A stretch of DNA of 64,000 nucleotides. It comes from an uncultured Clostridia bacterium (lineage in GTDB: Bacteria; Bacillota; Clostridia; Christensenellales; Borkfalkiaceae). This document shows positions 1-7,333 of the stretch, piece by piece. Each line of letters opens with the position of its first letter. Position 1 is the first letter of the stretch. Below the pieces are notes generated by a model that ran no database searches, was not told the origin of the DNA, and saw only the letters and a list, made by a program, of their open reading frames with translations. The DNA lies in assembly GCA_949286835.1 (NCBI GenBank), contig CASEDP010000002.1:1-64000 (forward strand), given 5' to 3'. The position numbers and the translations under genes are program-made.

Positions 1-8
1 TTTTTCAT
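1..8 (-). CDS. Start of an unidentified gene running off the window
   Basis: On the minus strand an ATG sits at 8-6, followed by AAA, and is preceded at a good distance by a strong SD (AGGAGG, complement of 19-24). An extended -10 box lies upstream. Only two codons are inside the window, so the product cannot be named. The start is placed because promoter, SD and ATG line up. Confidence 0.5.
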
Positions 9-13
9 TTGTT

Positions 14-80
14 AAAAACCTCCTGTTATTTCTAGTGATGCGGTCGCCAAACCTTCACTAATTATAACACGGAGGTTTTT
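14..80 (-). promoter_or_regulatory. Long dyad holding an extended -10 promoter and the SD of the downstream gene
   Basis: An inverted repeat pairs 14-29 with 64-80 (ten bases, one bulged base, then six more), with an inner TAGTGA/TCACTA pair at 33-38 and 55-60. Read on the minus strand, the 3' arm contains AGGAGG followed by TTTTT and the ATG at 8. The 5' arm contains the extended -10 box TGTTATAAT (complement of 61-69). Transcripts read through from yigZ would form a terminator-like hairpin that also hides the SD. Transcripts started at the -10 box would lack the 5' arm. A DNA operator is an alternative reading. Confidence 0.55.
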
Positions 81-105
81 ATTTACTAAAGTGTTTTTTT
101 ATCGT

Positions 106-124
106 CCCCCAGTAGAACTGGGGG
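106..124. repeat. Perfect 8-bp stem-loop
   Basis: CCCCCAGT pairs with ACTGGGGG around a 3-base loop. There is no T-run directly after it on either strand, so it is not a convincing terminator. It lies between the yigZ terminator and the next promoter. Confidence 0.5.
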
Positions 125-150
125 ATTTATCAAGCTAAAGCGCCATTTAA

Positions 151-182
151 AGCCCCGCGGCACTCAGGCGTGCCGCGGGGCT
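151..182 (-). terminator. Terminator of the tyrS-yigZ unit
   Basis: A perfect 13-bp GC-rich stem (151-163 with 170-182) lies 40 bases past the yigZ stop. On the minus strand it is followed only by TTTAAA, so the T-run is weak. Confidence 0.6.
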
Positions 183-221
183 GCATTTTATCGCAATTAT
201 TTTGCCCGCGTTGCGGGAAAT

Positions 222-851
222 TTATATGCCGAACGGATAGAGATATTCGCGCAATTTTACTATGTTCACCCTGCCGTTGAGGCGGTTGACAATAGCGGCG
301 TTGAACTGCTCCTCCTTCTCCTTTCTGACGGCGACGGTGAAGATGACCCTGTCCGAATACTCGCTTCCCTTCACCTGACAGTCGTTCTCACCGAAAAATC
401 GGGTTAAGGCGTCTATCGAGGGATAGTCGACGATATATGAGCTCTCGGCGCAGGGCAGATAGTTGACCTTAGACGCAGAGGCAAGATTTTCGGCAACGCT
501 GCCCGAATATGCGCGGACGAGCCCGCCCGCACCAAGCTTTATGCCGCCGAAATAGCGCGTGACGACGACCGCCGTCTGCCTTAAGTTCTGCGCTTTGAGC
601 ACCTCGAGCATAGGCATACCCGCCGTGCCCTGCGGCTCTCCGTCGTCCGAAAAGCGCAGAAAATTGCCTATGTCGTCGGCGATGTAGGCATAGCAGTTGT
701 GCGTTGCGTCCCTGTACTTAAGCGATATTTCGGCAATGAAGGCGCGCGCCTGCTCTTCGCCCTCGACGTGGCGGGAGGTGGCGATGAAGCGCGACTTCTC
801 TATTGTCTTTTCGGTTACGTGTTCGCCGCTTACGGACAGATATCCCTGCAT
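222..851 (-). CDS. yigZ: YigZ/IMPACT family protein
   Basis: The protein has 209 residues, the usual length for bacterial YigZ (YvyE in Bacillus). The N-terminal UPF0029/IMPACT domain is clear from KSRFIA near residue 20, DATHNCYAY near 48, the GEPQGTAG stretch, and the TRYFGGIKLGAGGLVRAY motif near 100. A DUF1949-type C-terminal domain follows. The family is linked to translation control in eukaryotes, but the bacterial role is unsettled. The ATG at 851 comes one base after the tyrS stop and has only a weak SD, so it is probably translated by coupling to tyrS. Confidence 0.93.
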   Translation of the reverse strand: MQGYLSVSGEHVTEKTIEKSRFIATSRHVEGEEQARAFIAEISLKYRDATHNCYAYIADDIGNFLRFSDDGEPQGTAGMPMLEVLKAQNLRQTAVVVTRYFGGIKLGAGGLVRAYSGSVAENLASASKVNYLPCAESSYIVDYPSIDALTRFFGENDCQVKGSEYSDRVIFTVAVRKEKEEQFNAAIVNRLNGRVNIVKLREYLYPFGI

Positions 852-852
852 T

Positions 853-2040
853 TTATATGAGCTTAACTTTGATGTGTATCTTCTTGCCCTTGTGGAGGAT
901 ATCGCCGCTTGCTACGGGCGCGTTGATATCCGTCACCTTTGCATCGTTCAATGAAACGCCGCCCTGCTGAATGAGCCTCCTCGCCTCGCCGTTGGACGAG
1001 CACAGCTTTGCCCCGACGAGCACGGCTATGACCGTCGGCTGCGCCGCAGACACCTCGGTTTCGGGCAAATCGTCGAACGAGCCGCCGAACGCCGCCTTTG
1101 CCTGCGCCATTGCCGCCTTTGCCCTATCCTCGCCGTGGACGAGCTTTGTCAGCTCGTAAGCGAGAATTTCCTTCTGCTCGTTGACGCGGGACGCCTCCCA
1201 CTTCTCCATCTCCCTGATTTCGTCGAGGGGTATGAAGGTAAGCATCTTTATGCACTTCATAACGTCGGCGTCGTCGACGTTGCGCCAATACTGATAGAAC
1301 TCATAAGGGGTGGTCTTGTTTTCGTCCAGCCAGACAGCGCCCTTCGCCGTCTTGCCCATCTTCTTGCCCTCGCTGTTCAATAGCAGGGTGATGGTCATTG
1401 CATATGCGTCCTTGCCCGTCTTTTTCCTTATCAGCTCCGTCCCGGCGAGCATATTCGACCACTGGTCGTCGCCGCCGAACTGCATATTGCAGCCGTATTC
1501 GCCGTTGAGGTGATAGAAGTCGTACGCCTGCATTATCATATAGTTGAACTCCAGGAAGCTCAACCCCTTTTCCATACGCTGTTTATAGCACTCCGCACGC
1601 AGCATATTGTTTACGGTAAAGCACGCGCCGACATCCCTCAAAAGCTCTATATAGTTGAGCTTTAAAAGCCAATCCGCATTGTTGACCATAATCGCCTTAT
1701 CGTCGCCGAACTCTATGAACCTCTCCATCTGCTTTCTGAAGCAGGCGCAGTTATGTTCGATTATCTCGGGGGTGAGCATAGAGCGCATATCCGTCCTGCC
1801 CGAGGGGTCGCCGACATATCCCGTGCCGCCACCGATGAGAACGACGGGCTTGTTGCCCGCCATCTGCAGCCTCTTCATAAGGCACAGCGCCATAAAGTGC
1901 CCTACGTGCAGGCTGTCTGCCGTGGGGTCAAAGCCGATGTAAAAGCGCGCTCCGCCGCCGTTTATCAGCTCCCTTATCTCCTCTTCGTCCGTGACCTGGG
2001 CAATCAGTCCCCTCTCTTTAAGTTCTTCAAATATTTCCAT
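853..2040 (-). CDS. tyrS: Tyrosyl-tRNA synthetase
   Basis: This class I synthetase charges tRNA-Tyr in the cytosol. It has 395 residues with the family order: YIGFDPTADSLHVGHF carrying the HIGH-type motif HVGH, GYVGDPSGRT, a KMGKT version of KMSKS, and a C-terminal S4 RNA-binding domain. I chose the ATG at 2040 because AAGGTG lies seven bases upstream. A longer reading to 2079 would start inside the promoter. The leader is only about 23 bases, so there is no room for the T-box usual on tyrS in Firmicutes. yigZ follows after one base. Confidence 0.96.
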   Translation of the reverse strand: MEIFEELKERGLIAQVTDEEEIRELINGGGARFYIGFDPTADSLHVGHFMALCLMKRLQMAGNKPVVLIGGGTGYVGDPSGRTDMRSMLTPEIIEHNCACFRKQMERFIEFGDDKAIMVNNADWLLKLNYIELLRDVGACFTVNNMLRAECYKQRMEKGLSFLEFNYMIMQAYDFYHLNGEYGCNMQFGGDDQWSNMLAGTELIRKKTGKDAYAMTITLLLNSEGKKMGKTAKGAVWLDENKTTPYEFYQYWRNVDDADVMKCIKMLTFIPLDEIREMEKWEASRVNEQKEILAYELTKLVHGEDRAKAAMAQAKAAFGGSFDDLPETEVSAAQPTVIAVLVGAKLCSSNGEARRLIQQGGVSLNDAKVTDINAPVASGDILHKGKKIHIKVKLI

Positions 2041-2069
2041 ATCGCACCTTAAAAACATCTGTTGTATTG

Positions 2070-2098
2070 AGTATAGCAACTATTGGCGCATTTTGCAA
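2070..2098 (-). promoter_or_regulatory. Sigma-A type promoter of tyrS
   Basis: The -35 box TTGCAA (2098-2093) and -10 box TATACT (2075-2070) are 17 bases apart. Transcription would begin near 2063. Confidence 0.7.
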
Positions 2099-2108
2099 AT
2101 ATTTGAGG

Positions 2109-2813
2109 TCAATCGGTGAAAAAATCTTCCTTTTTAAGCTCTCTGCGCGCCTTTTCTATCGCCCGCTTTTCAATTCTGGAAACATAAGAACGCGAAATTC
2201 TGAGCCGCTTCGCCACCTCTCTCTGCGGCGTGGGCACGCCGTCGACAAGCCCGTACCTGAGAGTGATAATCGTATATTCACGCGTGTTGAGTATGCCCTT
2301 CAACAGTTCTATGAACTTCTCGCGCTGGATGGCCTTTTCGACGCGACGGAATACGTTTTCCTCCTTTTCGGCGAGCAGATCCATAACCGTCAGTTCGTTT
2401 CCGTCCTTGTCGACGCCGACGGGGTCGGAGAGCGAAACCGTGTTCTTGTATTTTTTGCCCGCACGGATGAGCATTAAAATTTCGTTCTCTATGCACCGCG
2501 CCGTATATGTTGCAAGCTGCGTCCCCTTGCCGTCCTGAAAGGTGTTGATAGCCTTGATGAGCCCTATCGAGCCGACGGAGAGCAAATCGTCCGTCTCCGC
2601 CGCGCCCGCATACTTTTTGACTATGTGCGCGACGAGACGCATATTGTGCTTTACCAGAATATCCCTCGCGTTGGCGTCGCCGGCGCGCGCCAACGCGAGA
2701 TATCTCTTTTCATCCTCGGCAGAGAGCGGCTTGGGAAAAGTACCCTTCTGCCGCACCATACCCGTAAAGATGAAAATTTTGCTTAAAAGCAGCCCCACCA
2801 CATCGAAAAACAT
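2109..2813 (-). CDS. sigK: RNA polymerase sporulation sigma factor SigK (pro-form)
   Basis: The late mother-cell sigma factor has 234 residues from the ATG at 2813, which has AGGGGG upstream. Region 2 shows HNMRLVAHIVKKY and IGLIKAINTF, followed by ATYTARCIENEILM. Region 4 ends in the SigK-like helix ISRSYVSRIEKRAIEKA. The first 20 or so residues (MFFDVVGLLLSKIFIFTG) are hydrophobic, as in the membrane-bound pro-sequence that SpoIVFB removes. The gene is uninterrupted, with no skin-type element. It is transcribed alone, between the ABC exporter terminator and the tyrS promoter. Mother-cell sigma promoters were not convincing upstream. Confidence 0.93.
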   Translation of the reverse strand: MFFDVVGLLLSKIFIFTGMVRQKGTFPKPLSAEDEKRYLALARAGDANARDILVKHNMRLVAHIVKKYAGAAETDDLLSVGSIGLIKAINTFQDGKGTQLATYTARCIENEILMLIRAGKKYKNTVSLSDPVGVDKDGNELTVMDLLAEKEENVFRRVEKAIQREKFIELLKGILNTREYTIITLRYGLVDGVPTPQREVAKRLRISRSYVSRIEKRAIEKARRELKKEDFFTD

Positions 2814-2874
2814 ATTGCCATCCCCCTTGAAGTTGAGTTTAATAGCATATGTCGCCGACGGGTTGTCTGATAAC

Positions 2875-2917
2875 AAAAAAAGGACAAAAAGCGCTTTCTG
2901 CACCTTGTCCTTTTTTT
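2875..2917 (-). terminator. Terminator of the ABC exporter operon
   Basis: A 13-bp stem (2875-2887 with 2905-2917) of GGAC-type core flanked by A- and T-runs gives a near symmetrical hairpin. It would work on the minus strand after the exporter and could stop transcription from either side. Confidence 0.75.
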
Positions 2918-2968
2918 ATATGCACTTTAGTGCGCCGAAGCGCTTCAACGGCGCGCGCGGCGCGCATC

Positions 2969-4891
2969 TTATTCAAGTTCAAACGCGCCGGTGTAGAGCT
3001 GGTAGTACTTGCCCTTCTGCTCGATGAGCTGTTCGTGGCTGCCCCTTTCGATTATCTCGCCGTGTTCGAGCACCATTATCGCCTTGCTGTTCCTTACGGT
3101 GGAGAGCCTGTGGGCGATTACGAATACCGTCCTGCCCTCCATAAGCTTATCCATACCCTGCTCTATGAGCTTTTCGGTACGCGTATCTATGGACGACGTA
3201 GCCTCGTCGAGAATGAGCACGGGACATTCGCTTACCATAGCCCTGGCTATTGCGAGCAACTGGCGCTGACCCTGCGAGAGGTTGCTGCCGTCGCCCCTTA
3301 TCATCGTCTGATATCCTTCGGGGAGATGGACGATGAAGCTGTCCGCATTGGCGAGCTTTGCCGCCTTTATGCACTCCTCGTCGGTGGCGTTCAGCCTGCC
3401 GTAACGGATATTGTCCATAACCGTGCCAGTAAACAGGTGAGTATCCTGCAGCACCACGCCGAGCGAGCGGCGGAGGTCGCTCTTTCTGATGTCCCTTATG
3501 TTGATGCCGTCATAGGTTATTTCGCCCGACTGAATGTTGTAGAAACGGTTTATAAGGTTCGTAATAGTCGTCTTGCCCGCGCCCGTAGAGCCGACGAAGG
3601 CTATCTTCTGCCCGGGCTTAGCGTACAGCGTTATGTGCTTCAATATGACCTTTTCGGGGGTATAGCCGAACACTACGTCGTTGAAACGGATATCGCCCTT
3701 GAGGGGGATATACTCGAACTTGCCGTCGCCGACGGGCTTTTTCCACGCCCATTCACCCTCTGCGCTCTCGCCGTGGGTGAGCGTTATGTCACCGCCCTCG
3801 TCTTCGGGTTCTTCGTCGACCATTTCAAAGATGCGCTCTGCCCCGGCAAGCGCCATAACTATCGCGCTGAACTGCTGCGAAACCTGCATAACGGGCATAT
3901 TGAACTGCCTTGTGAACATCAGGAAGGAGACGAGCATACCCGCCATAACCGCCATTCTGTTGGCTGTTTCCGCGCTCATTACGCTGCAGAATATGGAGAG
4001 CAGCCCCGTTTCGCCGACGAGCGCCATCATCAGCACGCCGACCACCGCTATGAGCACGTACTGCAGATAGCCGAGATTGTTGTTTATGGGCCCCATTATG
4101 AAGGCGTAGGTATTTGCCTTACTGCCCGCCTCGTTGAGCTTGTCGTTGAGCTCCTTGAAGCCCTCTCTTGCCTGCTGCTCGTGGCAGAACACCTTGATGA
4201 CCTTCTGTCCTTCGGTCATCTCTTCGACATAGCCGTTGAGCGCGCCGAGCGCCTTCTGGTTTGCGAGGTAGTACTTTGCCGACCTGCCGCCTATTACCTT
4301 TGTGGCATACGCTATGCCCGCAAGCACTACGAGCACTACGACAAGCAGCGTGAAGCTGTACATTACCATAAATACGAGCACTGCGACGAGCGTGATAATG
4401 GAGGATATCATCTGAGGTATGGTCTGGGTGAGCAACTGCCGCATAGTGTCGACGTCGTTGGTATAGAGGCTCATCAGATCGCCGTGGGTGTGAGAGTCGA
4501 AGTACTTGAGGGGCAGCCCCTGCATCTTGGCAAACATATCGTCGCGCATCTTCTTGAGCGTGCCCTGCGCGATGTACATCATTATTATGTTGTACAGAAA
4601 GGACGTCAGCGAACCGACGAAATATATGCAGCCCATTGCAATTATATTGCCGTAGATGAGCGACATATCGGCATTTGCGCCGTGGTCCATAAGTTCAGTT
4701 ATGATTATTGAAACGCGCGATGCCGCGGTTACGTTTGCGACCGAGGCGAGAAGGACGAACACCACGACGCAAGCCGTTGCGAACTTATTGCGCGAAAAGG
4801 TGTATCTGAGCAGTCTGCCCAGCGTCTTCATAGGGTTCTTTGCCCTTCTTCCGCCCCCCATCTTGCCGTGAGCGTGTGACATATTAGGCAT
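2969..4891 (-). CDS. ABC exporter half-transporter, catalytically complete subunit
   Basis: The protein has 640 residues: a six-TM type IV exporter domain (about 45-350) and a nucleotide-binding domain. The latter carries Walker A GSTGAGKTT, signature LSQGQRQ, Walker B LILDEATSS with the catalytic Glu, and the switch His in IAHRLST. With the upstream gene it should form a heterodimer of the TM287/288 (YheH/YheI) kind that exports drugs, lipids or peptides; the substrate is unknown. The ATG at 4891 has GGAGGTGA upstream and overlaps the stop of the partner by eight bases. About 35 acidic residues before the nucleotide-binding domain are an insert also seen in this subfamily. Confidence 0.92.
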   Translation of the reverse strand: MPNMSHAHGKMGGGRRAKNPMKTLGRLLRYTFSRNKFATACVVVFVLLASVANVTAASRVSIIITELMDHGANADMSLIYGNIIAMGCIYFVGSLTSFLYNIIMMYIAQGTLKKMRDDMFAKMQGLPLKYFDSHTHGDLMSLYTNDVDTMRQLLTQTIPQMISSIITLVAVLVFMVMYSFTLLVVVLVVLAGIAYATKVIGGRSAKYYLANQKALGALNGYVEEMTEGQKVIKVFCHEQQAREGFKELNDKLNEAGSKANTYAFIMGPINNNLGYLQYVLIAVVGVLMMALVGETGLLSIFCSVMSAETANRMAVMAGMLVSFLMFTRQFNMPVMQVSQQFSAIVMALAGAERIFEMVDEEPEDEGGDITLTHGESAEGEWAWKKPVGDGKFEYIPLKGDIRFNDVVFGYTPEKVILKHITLYAKPGQKIAFVGSTGAGKTTITNLINRFYNIQSGEITYDGINIRDIRKSDLRRSLGVVLQDTHLFTGTVMDNIRYGRLNATDEECIKAAKLANADSFIVHLPEGYQTMIRGDGSNLSQGQRQLLAIARAMVSECPVLILDEATSSIDTRTEKLIEQGMDKLMEGRTVFVIAHRLSTVRNSKAIMVLEHGEIIERGSHEQLIEQKGKYYQLYTGAFELE

Positions 4892-6647
4892 TGTCGTCAC
4901 CTCCCTGCATCTGCGACTCGTAGACTTCCCTGTAGATTTCATTGCTCCTGAGCAGTTCTTCGTGGGTGCCTATGCCGTCAATTTTGCCCTCGTCGAGCAC
5001 GATAATCTTGTCGGCTTCCTGAACGGATGCAATGCGCTGGGCAATGATTATCTTGGTAGTTTCGGGGGCGTGCTTTCTTAGTGCCTCCCTTATCATAGCG
5101 TCGGTCTTGGTGTCTACCGCCGACGTGCTGTCGTCGAAGATTATTACCTTAGGTTTCTTTAAAAGCGCCCTCGCTATGCAAAGTCTCTGCTTCTGTCCGC
5201 CGGAGACGTTTACGCCGCCCTGACCGAGGTCATATTCATACCCGCCGGGCAGGTTACGGATAAATTCGTCCGCGCACGCCTGCTTTGCGGCAAACTGTAT
5301 CTCCTCGTCGGTGGCATTCTCGTCGCCCCACCTGAGGTTTTCGGCAATCGTGCCGGAGAAGAGAACGTTCTTCTGGAGCACCATTGCAACTTTGCTCCTG
5401 AGGGTATCGAGATTGTAGTTCCTTACGTCTATGCCGCCGACCTTTACGCAGCCTTCCGCCACGTCGTAGAGCCTGGGAATGAGGCTGACGAGCGACGTCT
5501 TGCCGGAGCCCGTGGCACCGATTATGCCCACCGTTTCGCCGGATTTTATGTGCAGGTTGATTTTTTCAAGCACGGTTACGTCCTTTTTCTGGGAATAGCA
5601 GAAAGAGACGTTGTCGAAATCTACGGTGCCGTCCTTGACCTCGCAGACGGGGTCCTGCGGCTTGGGAAGGGTGGTACGCTCGTTGAGAACCTCGCAGATA
5701 CGGTCTGCAGAGCCCTTGGAAAGGGAAATGAAGTTGAGGCACATTGCCACCATCATTACACCCGTAAGTATCTGAGCCGAATACTGTATGAGCGTCTGTA
5801 TCTCCTTTGGCTCTATATTGCCCGCAAAGTTGCCGATGTACATATTCGAGCCGACGGTAAGGATTATGATGTTGACAATGAACATAACGAGCATAACGCT
5901 GGGCATCATTATGGTGAGTATCCTCTCCGCCTTGACGGAATAGGTATATACCTCCCCGCTCGCCTTCTTCATCTTGGAAATTTCCCTGTCCTCCCTTACG
6001 TAGGACTTTACTACCCTTATCGCCGTCAGGTCCTCCTGAACGACGGAGTTGAGAGTATCGTACTTTTTGAACATCATACGGAAATAGGGCACTACCCTGA
6101 ACATACAGATAGAAACGACTATTCCGAGCGCTATCGCCGCACCCGCGAAGATTACAGCCATAATGGGTTCGATGAGAACGGTCATTATTATTGACGCAAT
6201 GAAGAGCACCGGCGCGCGGACGAGCATCCTTATGCACATCTGATACGCATTCTGCACGTTGGTGACGTCCGTAGTAATCCTTGTTATCAGGCTGGACGTA
6301 GAATAGTTATCGATATTGGCAAAGGAATAGGTCTGAAGATTGTTGTACATATCCTCCCTCAGGTTGTGCGCAAGACCGCAGCTCGCCTGAGCGGCAAGCT
6401 TTCCGCCGAGAGTGCCGAAATAGAGCGCGAGAACGGCACATACAATCATCAGGACGGCAAAAATTGCGATGTTGCCGATGTCGACGCTGCTCTTGACGCC
6501 TTCCGCCACATCCTGAAGTTCACCGACGATGAACGTCATCAAGAAGGGAATGAGTATTTCCATCAATGCCTCGCCTGCCATTAGTATGGGGACGATTATC
6601 GACGGTTTTTTGTATTTCCTCAGGCTTTTAAGTAATGTCTTAATCAT
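4884..6647 (-). CDS. ABC exporter half-transporter, subunit with degenerate ATPase site
   Basis: The protein has 587 residues from the ATG at 6647, which has AGAGG upstream. An in-frame extension to 6935 reads through the promoter and was rejected. Six TM helices are followed by a nucleotide-binding domain with Walker A GATGSGKTS and a good signature VSGGQKQR. However, Walker B reads IIFDDSTSA, with Asp in place of the catalytic Glu, and the switch His is replaced by Gln in IIAQRIAS. These changes mark the non-hydrolysing site of a heterodimeric exporter. The gene is first in a two-gene operon. Confidence 0.92.
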   Translation of the reverse strand: MIKTLLKSLRKYKKPSIIVPILMAGEALMEILIPFLMTFIVGELQDVAEGVKSSVDIGNIAIFAVLMIVCAVLALYFGTLGGKLAAQASCGLAHNLREDMYNNLQTYSFANIDNYSTSSLITRITTDVTNVQNAYQMCIRMLVRAPVLFIASIIMTVLIEPIMAVIFAGAAIALGIVVSICMFRVVPYFRMMFKKYDTLNSVVQEDLTAIRVVKSYVREDREISKMKKASGEVYTYSVKAERILTIMMPSVMLVMFIVNIIILTVGSNMYIGNFAGNIEPKEIQTLIQYSAQILTGVMMVAMCLNFISLSKGSADRICEVLNERTTLPKPQDPVCEVKDGTVDFDNVSFCYSQKKDVTVLEKINLHIKSGETVGIIGATGSGKTSLVSLIPRLYDVAEGCVKVGGIDVRNYNLDTLRSKVAMVLQKNVLFSGTIAENLRWGDENATDEEIQFAAKQACADEFIRNLPGGYEYDLGQGGVNVSGGQKQRLCIARALLKKPKVIIFDDSTSAVDTKTDAMIREALRKHAPETTKIIIAQRIASVQEADKIIVLDEGKIDGIGTHEELLRSNEIYREVYESQMQGGDDNA

Positions 6648-6693
6648 TATTGCCTCTCTGAAATTCTGTCTCCTTATAATATTATACCAATGT

Positions 6694-6721
6694 ATTATAT
6701 CATTTTCGCGGAAATTGTCAA
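6694..6721 (-). promoter_or_regulatory. Promoter of the ABC exporter operon
   Basis: TTGACA (6721-6716) and TATAAT (6699-6694) are 16 bases apart, giving a leader of about 40 bases. The 6722-6928 stretch between this and the divergent tRNA promoter shows no convincing gene. Confidence 0.8.
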
Positions 6722-6928
6722 ACAACAACCGTCGGATAGAGGTCTTGCGAAATGTGAAAAATTTATCACAATTGACCTGCGCACGCCGGACGGAGCAGTC
6801 AGAATGAAAATATTTTTCATTTTTCGGAAGCTCTTCAACCCGTTGACCGCCGGGCGCCATTTCCAAACCGTCCGCGGCAAATAATTTCATTATATGCACA
6901 CAAAATATAATTTTGGCATAAAAAATGC

Positions 6929-6957
6929 TTGCCAACTAAAAAAGCATATGCTATAAT
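6929..6957 (+). promoter_or_regulatory. Promoter of tRNA-Glu
   Basis: TTGCCA and TATAAT are separated by 17 bases, about 57 bases before the tRNA. Confidence 0.8.
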
Positions 6958-7014
6958 CTTTTAGCAACTGGCGCGGGGCGCGGCATTTCGCGGCTCGGCA
7001 GAAAAAATGAGTAT

Positions 7015-7089
7015 GGCCTTGTGGTCAAGCGGTTAAGACGGAGCCCTCTCAAGGCTCAATCCCGGGTTCGATTCCCGGCAGGGTCACCA
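7015..7089 (+). tRNA. tRNA-Glu (anticodon CTC)
   Basis: The cloverleaf folds with acceptor GGCCTTG/CAGGGTC (two wobble pairs), a D-arm, the anticodon stem GAGCC/GGCTC around loop CTCTCAA, the T-arm GGGTTCGATTCCC-type loop and an encoded CCA at 7087-7089. Confidence 0.95.
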
Positions 7090-7091
7090 TT

Positions 7092-7129
7092 AAATGAGCG
7101 GAAGCATATCAGTGCTTCCGCTCATTTTA
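7092..7129 (+). terminator. Terminator of tRNA-Glu
   Basis: A 15-bp stem (7092-7106 with 7113-7127) starts three bases after the CCA and ends in TTTTATT. Confidence 0.85.
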
Positions 7130-7213
7130 TTGCCCTGCCTACTCAACGGTTCAGGTGGTTCGCCCGCCCGAGCGTAGCTCGGTCGCACGGAGCGAAGCGG
7201 AGTATTCCCGCGC

Positions 7214-7255
7214 ATAAAAGCGCGAACGGGCATTTATGTCCGCAAGCGCTTTTAT
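7214..7255. repeat. Inverted repeat between tRNA-Glu and the XRE gene
   Basis: ATAAAAGCGC at 7214-7223 and GCGCTTTTAT at 7246-7255 form a 10-bp pair around a 22-base loop, with a T-run after it on the plus strand. It may be a second terminator for the tRNA transcript. Confidence 0.4.
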
Positions 7256-7274
7256 TTTTTCACATATTATCAGC

Positions 7275-7314
7275 AAAAATTTCTGGCGGGCGCTCCACAT
7301 TCAGAGAGCCCGCC
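7275..7314 (-). terminator. Terminator of the XRE membrane regulator
   Basis: GGCGGGC (7285-7291) pairs with GCCCGCC (7308-7314). On the minus strand the stem is followed by AGAAATTTTTG, 20 bases past the stop. Confidence 0.7.
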
Positions 7315-7333
7315 GTATCTCTTTGTTATTCTG

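Noticed and set aside
2041-2079. Upstream start of tyrS at 2079
   Set aside because: The added 13 codons overlap the -10 box, and AAGGTG fits the ATG at 2040.
2849-4711. A 620-residue plus-strand open frame
   Set aside because: It is the mirror of the ABC exporter gene, has no SD or promoter, and its translation is rich in His, Tyr and Arg with no domain.
6648-6935. N-terminal extension of the first ABC subunit
   Set aside because: It would read through the TTGACA/TATAAT promoter and adds 96 residues not seen in this family; the ATG at 6647 has an SD.
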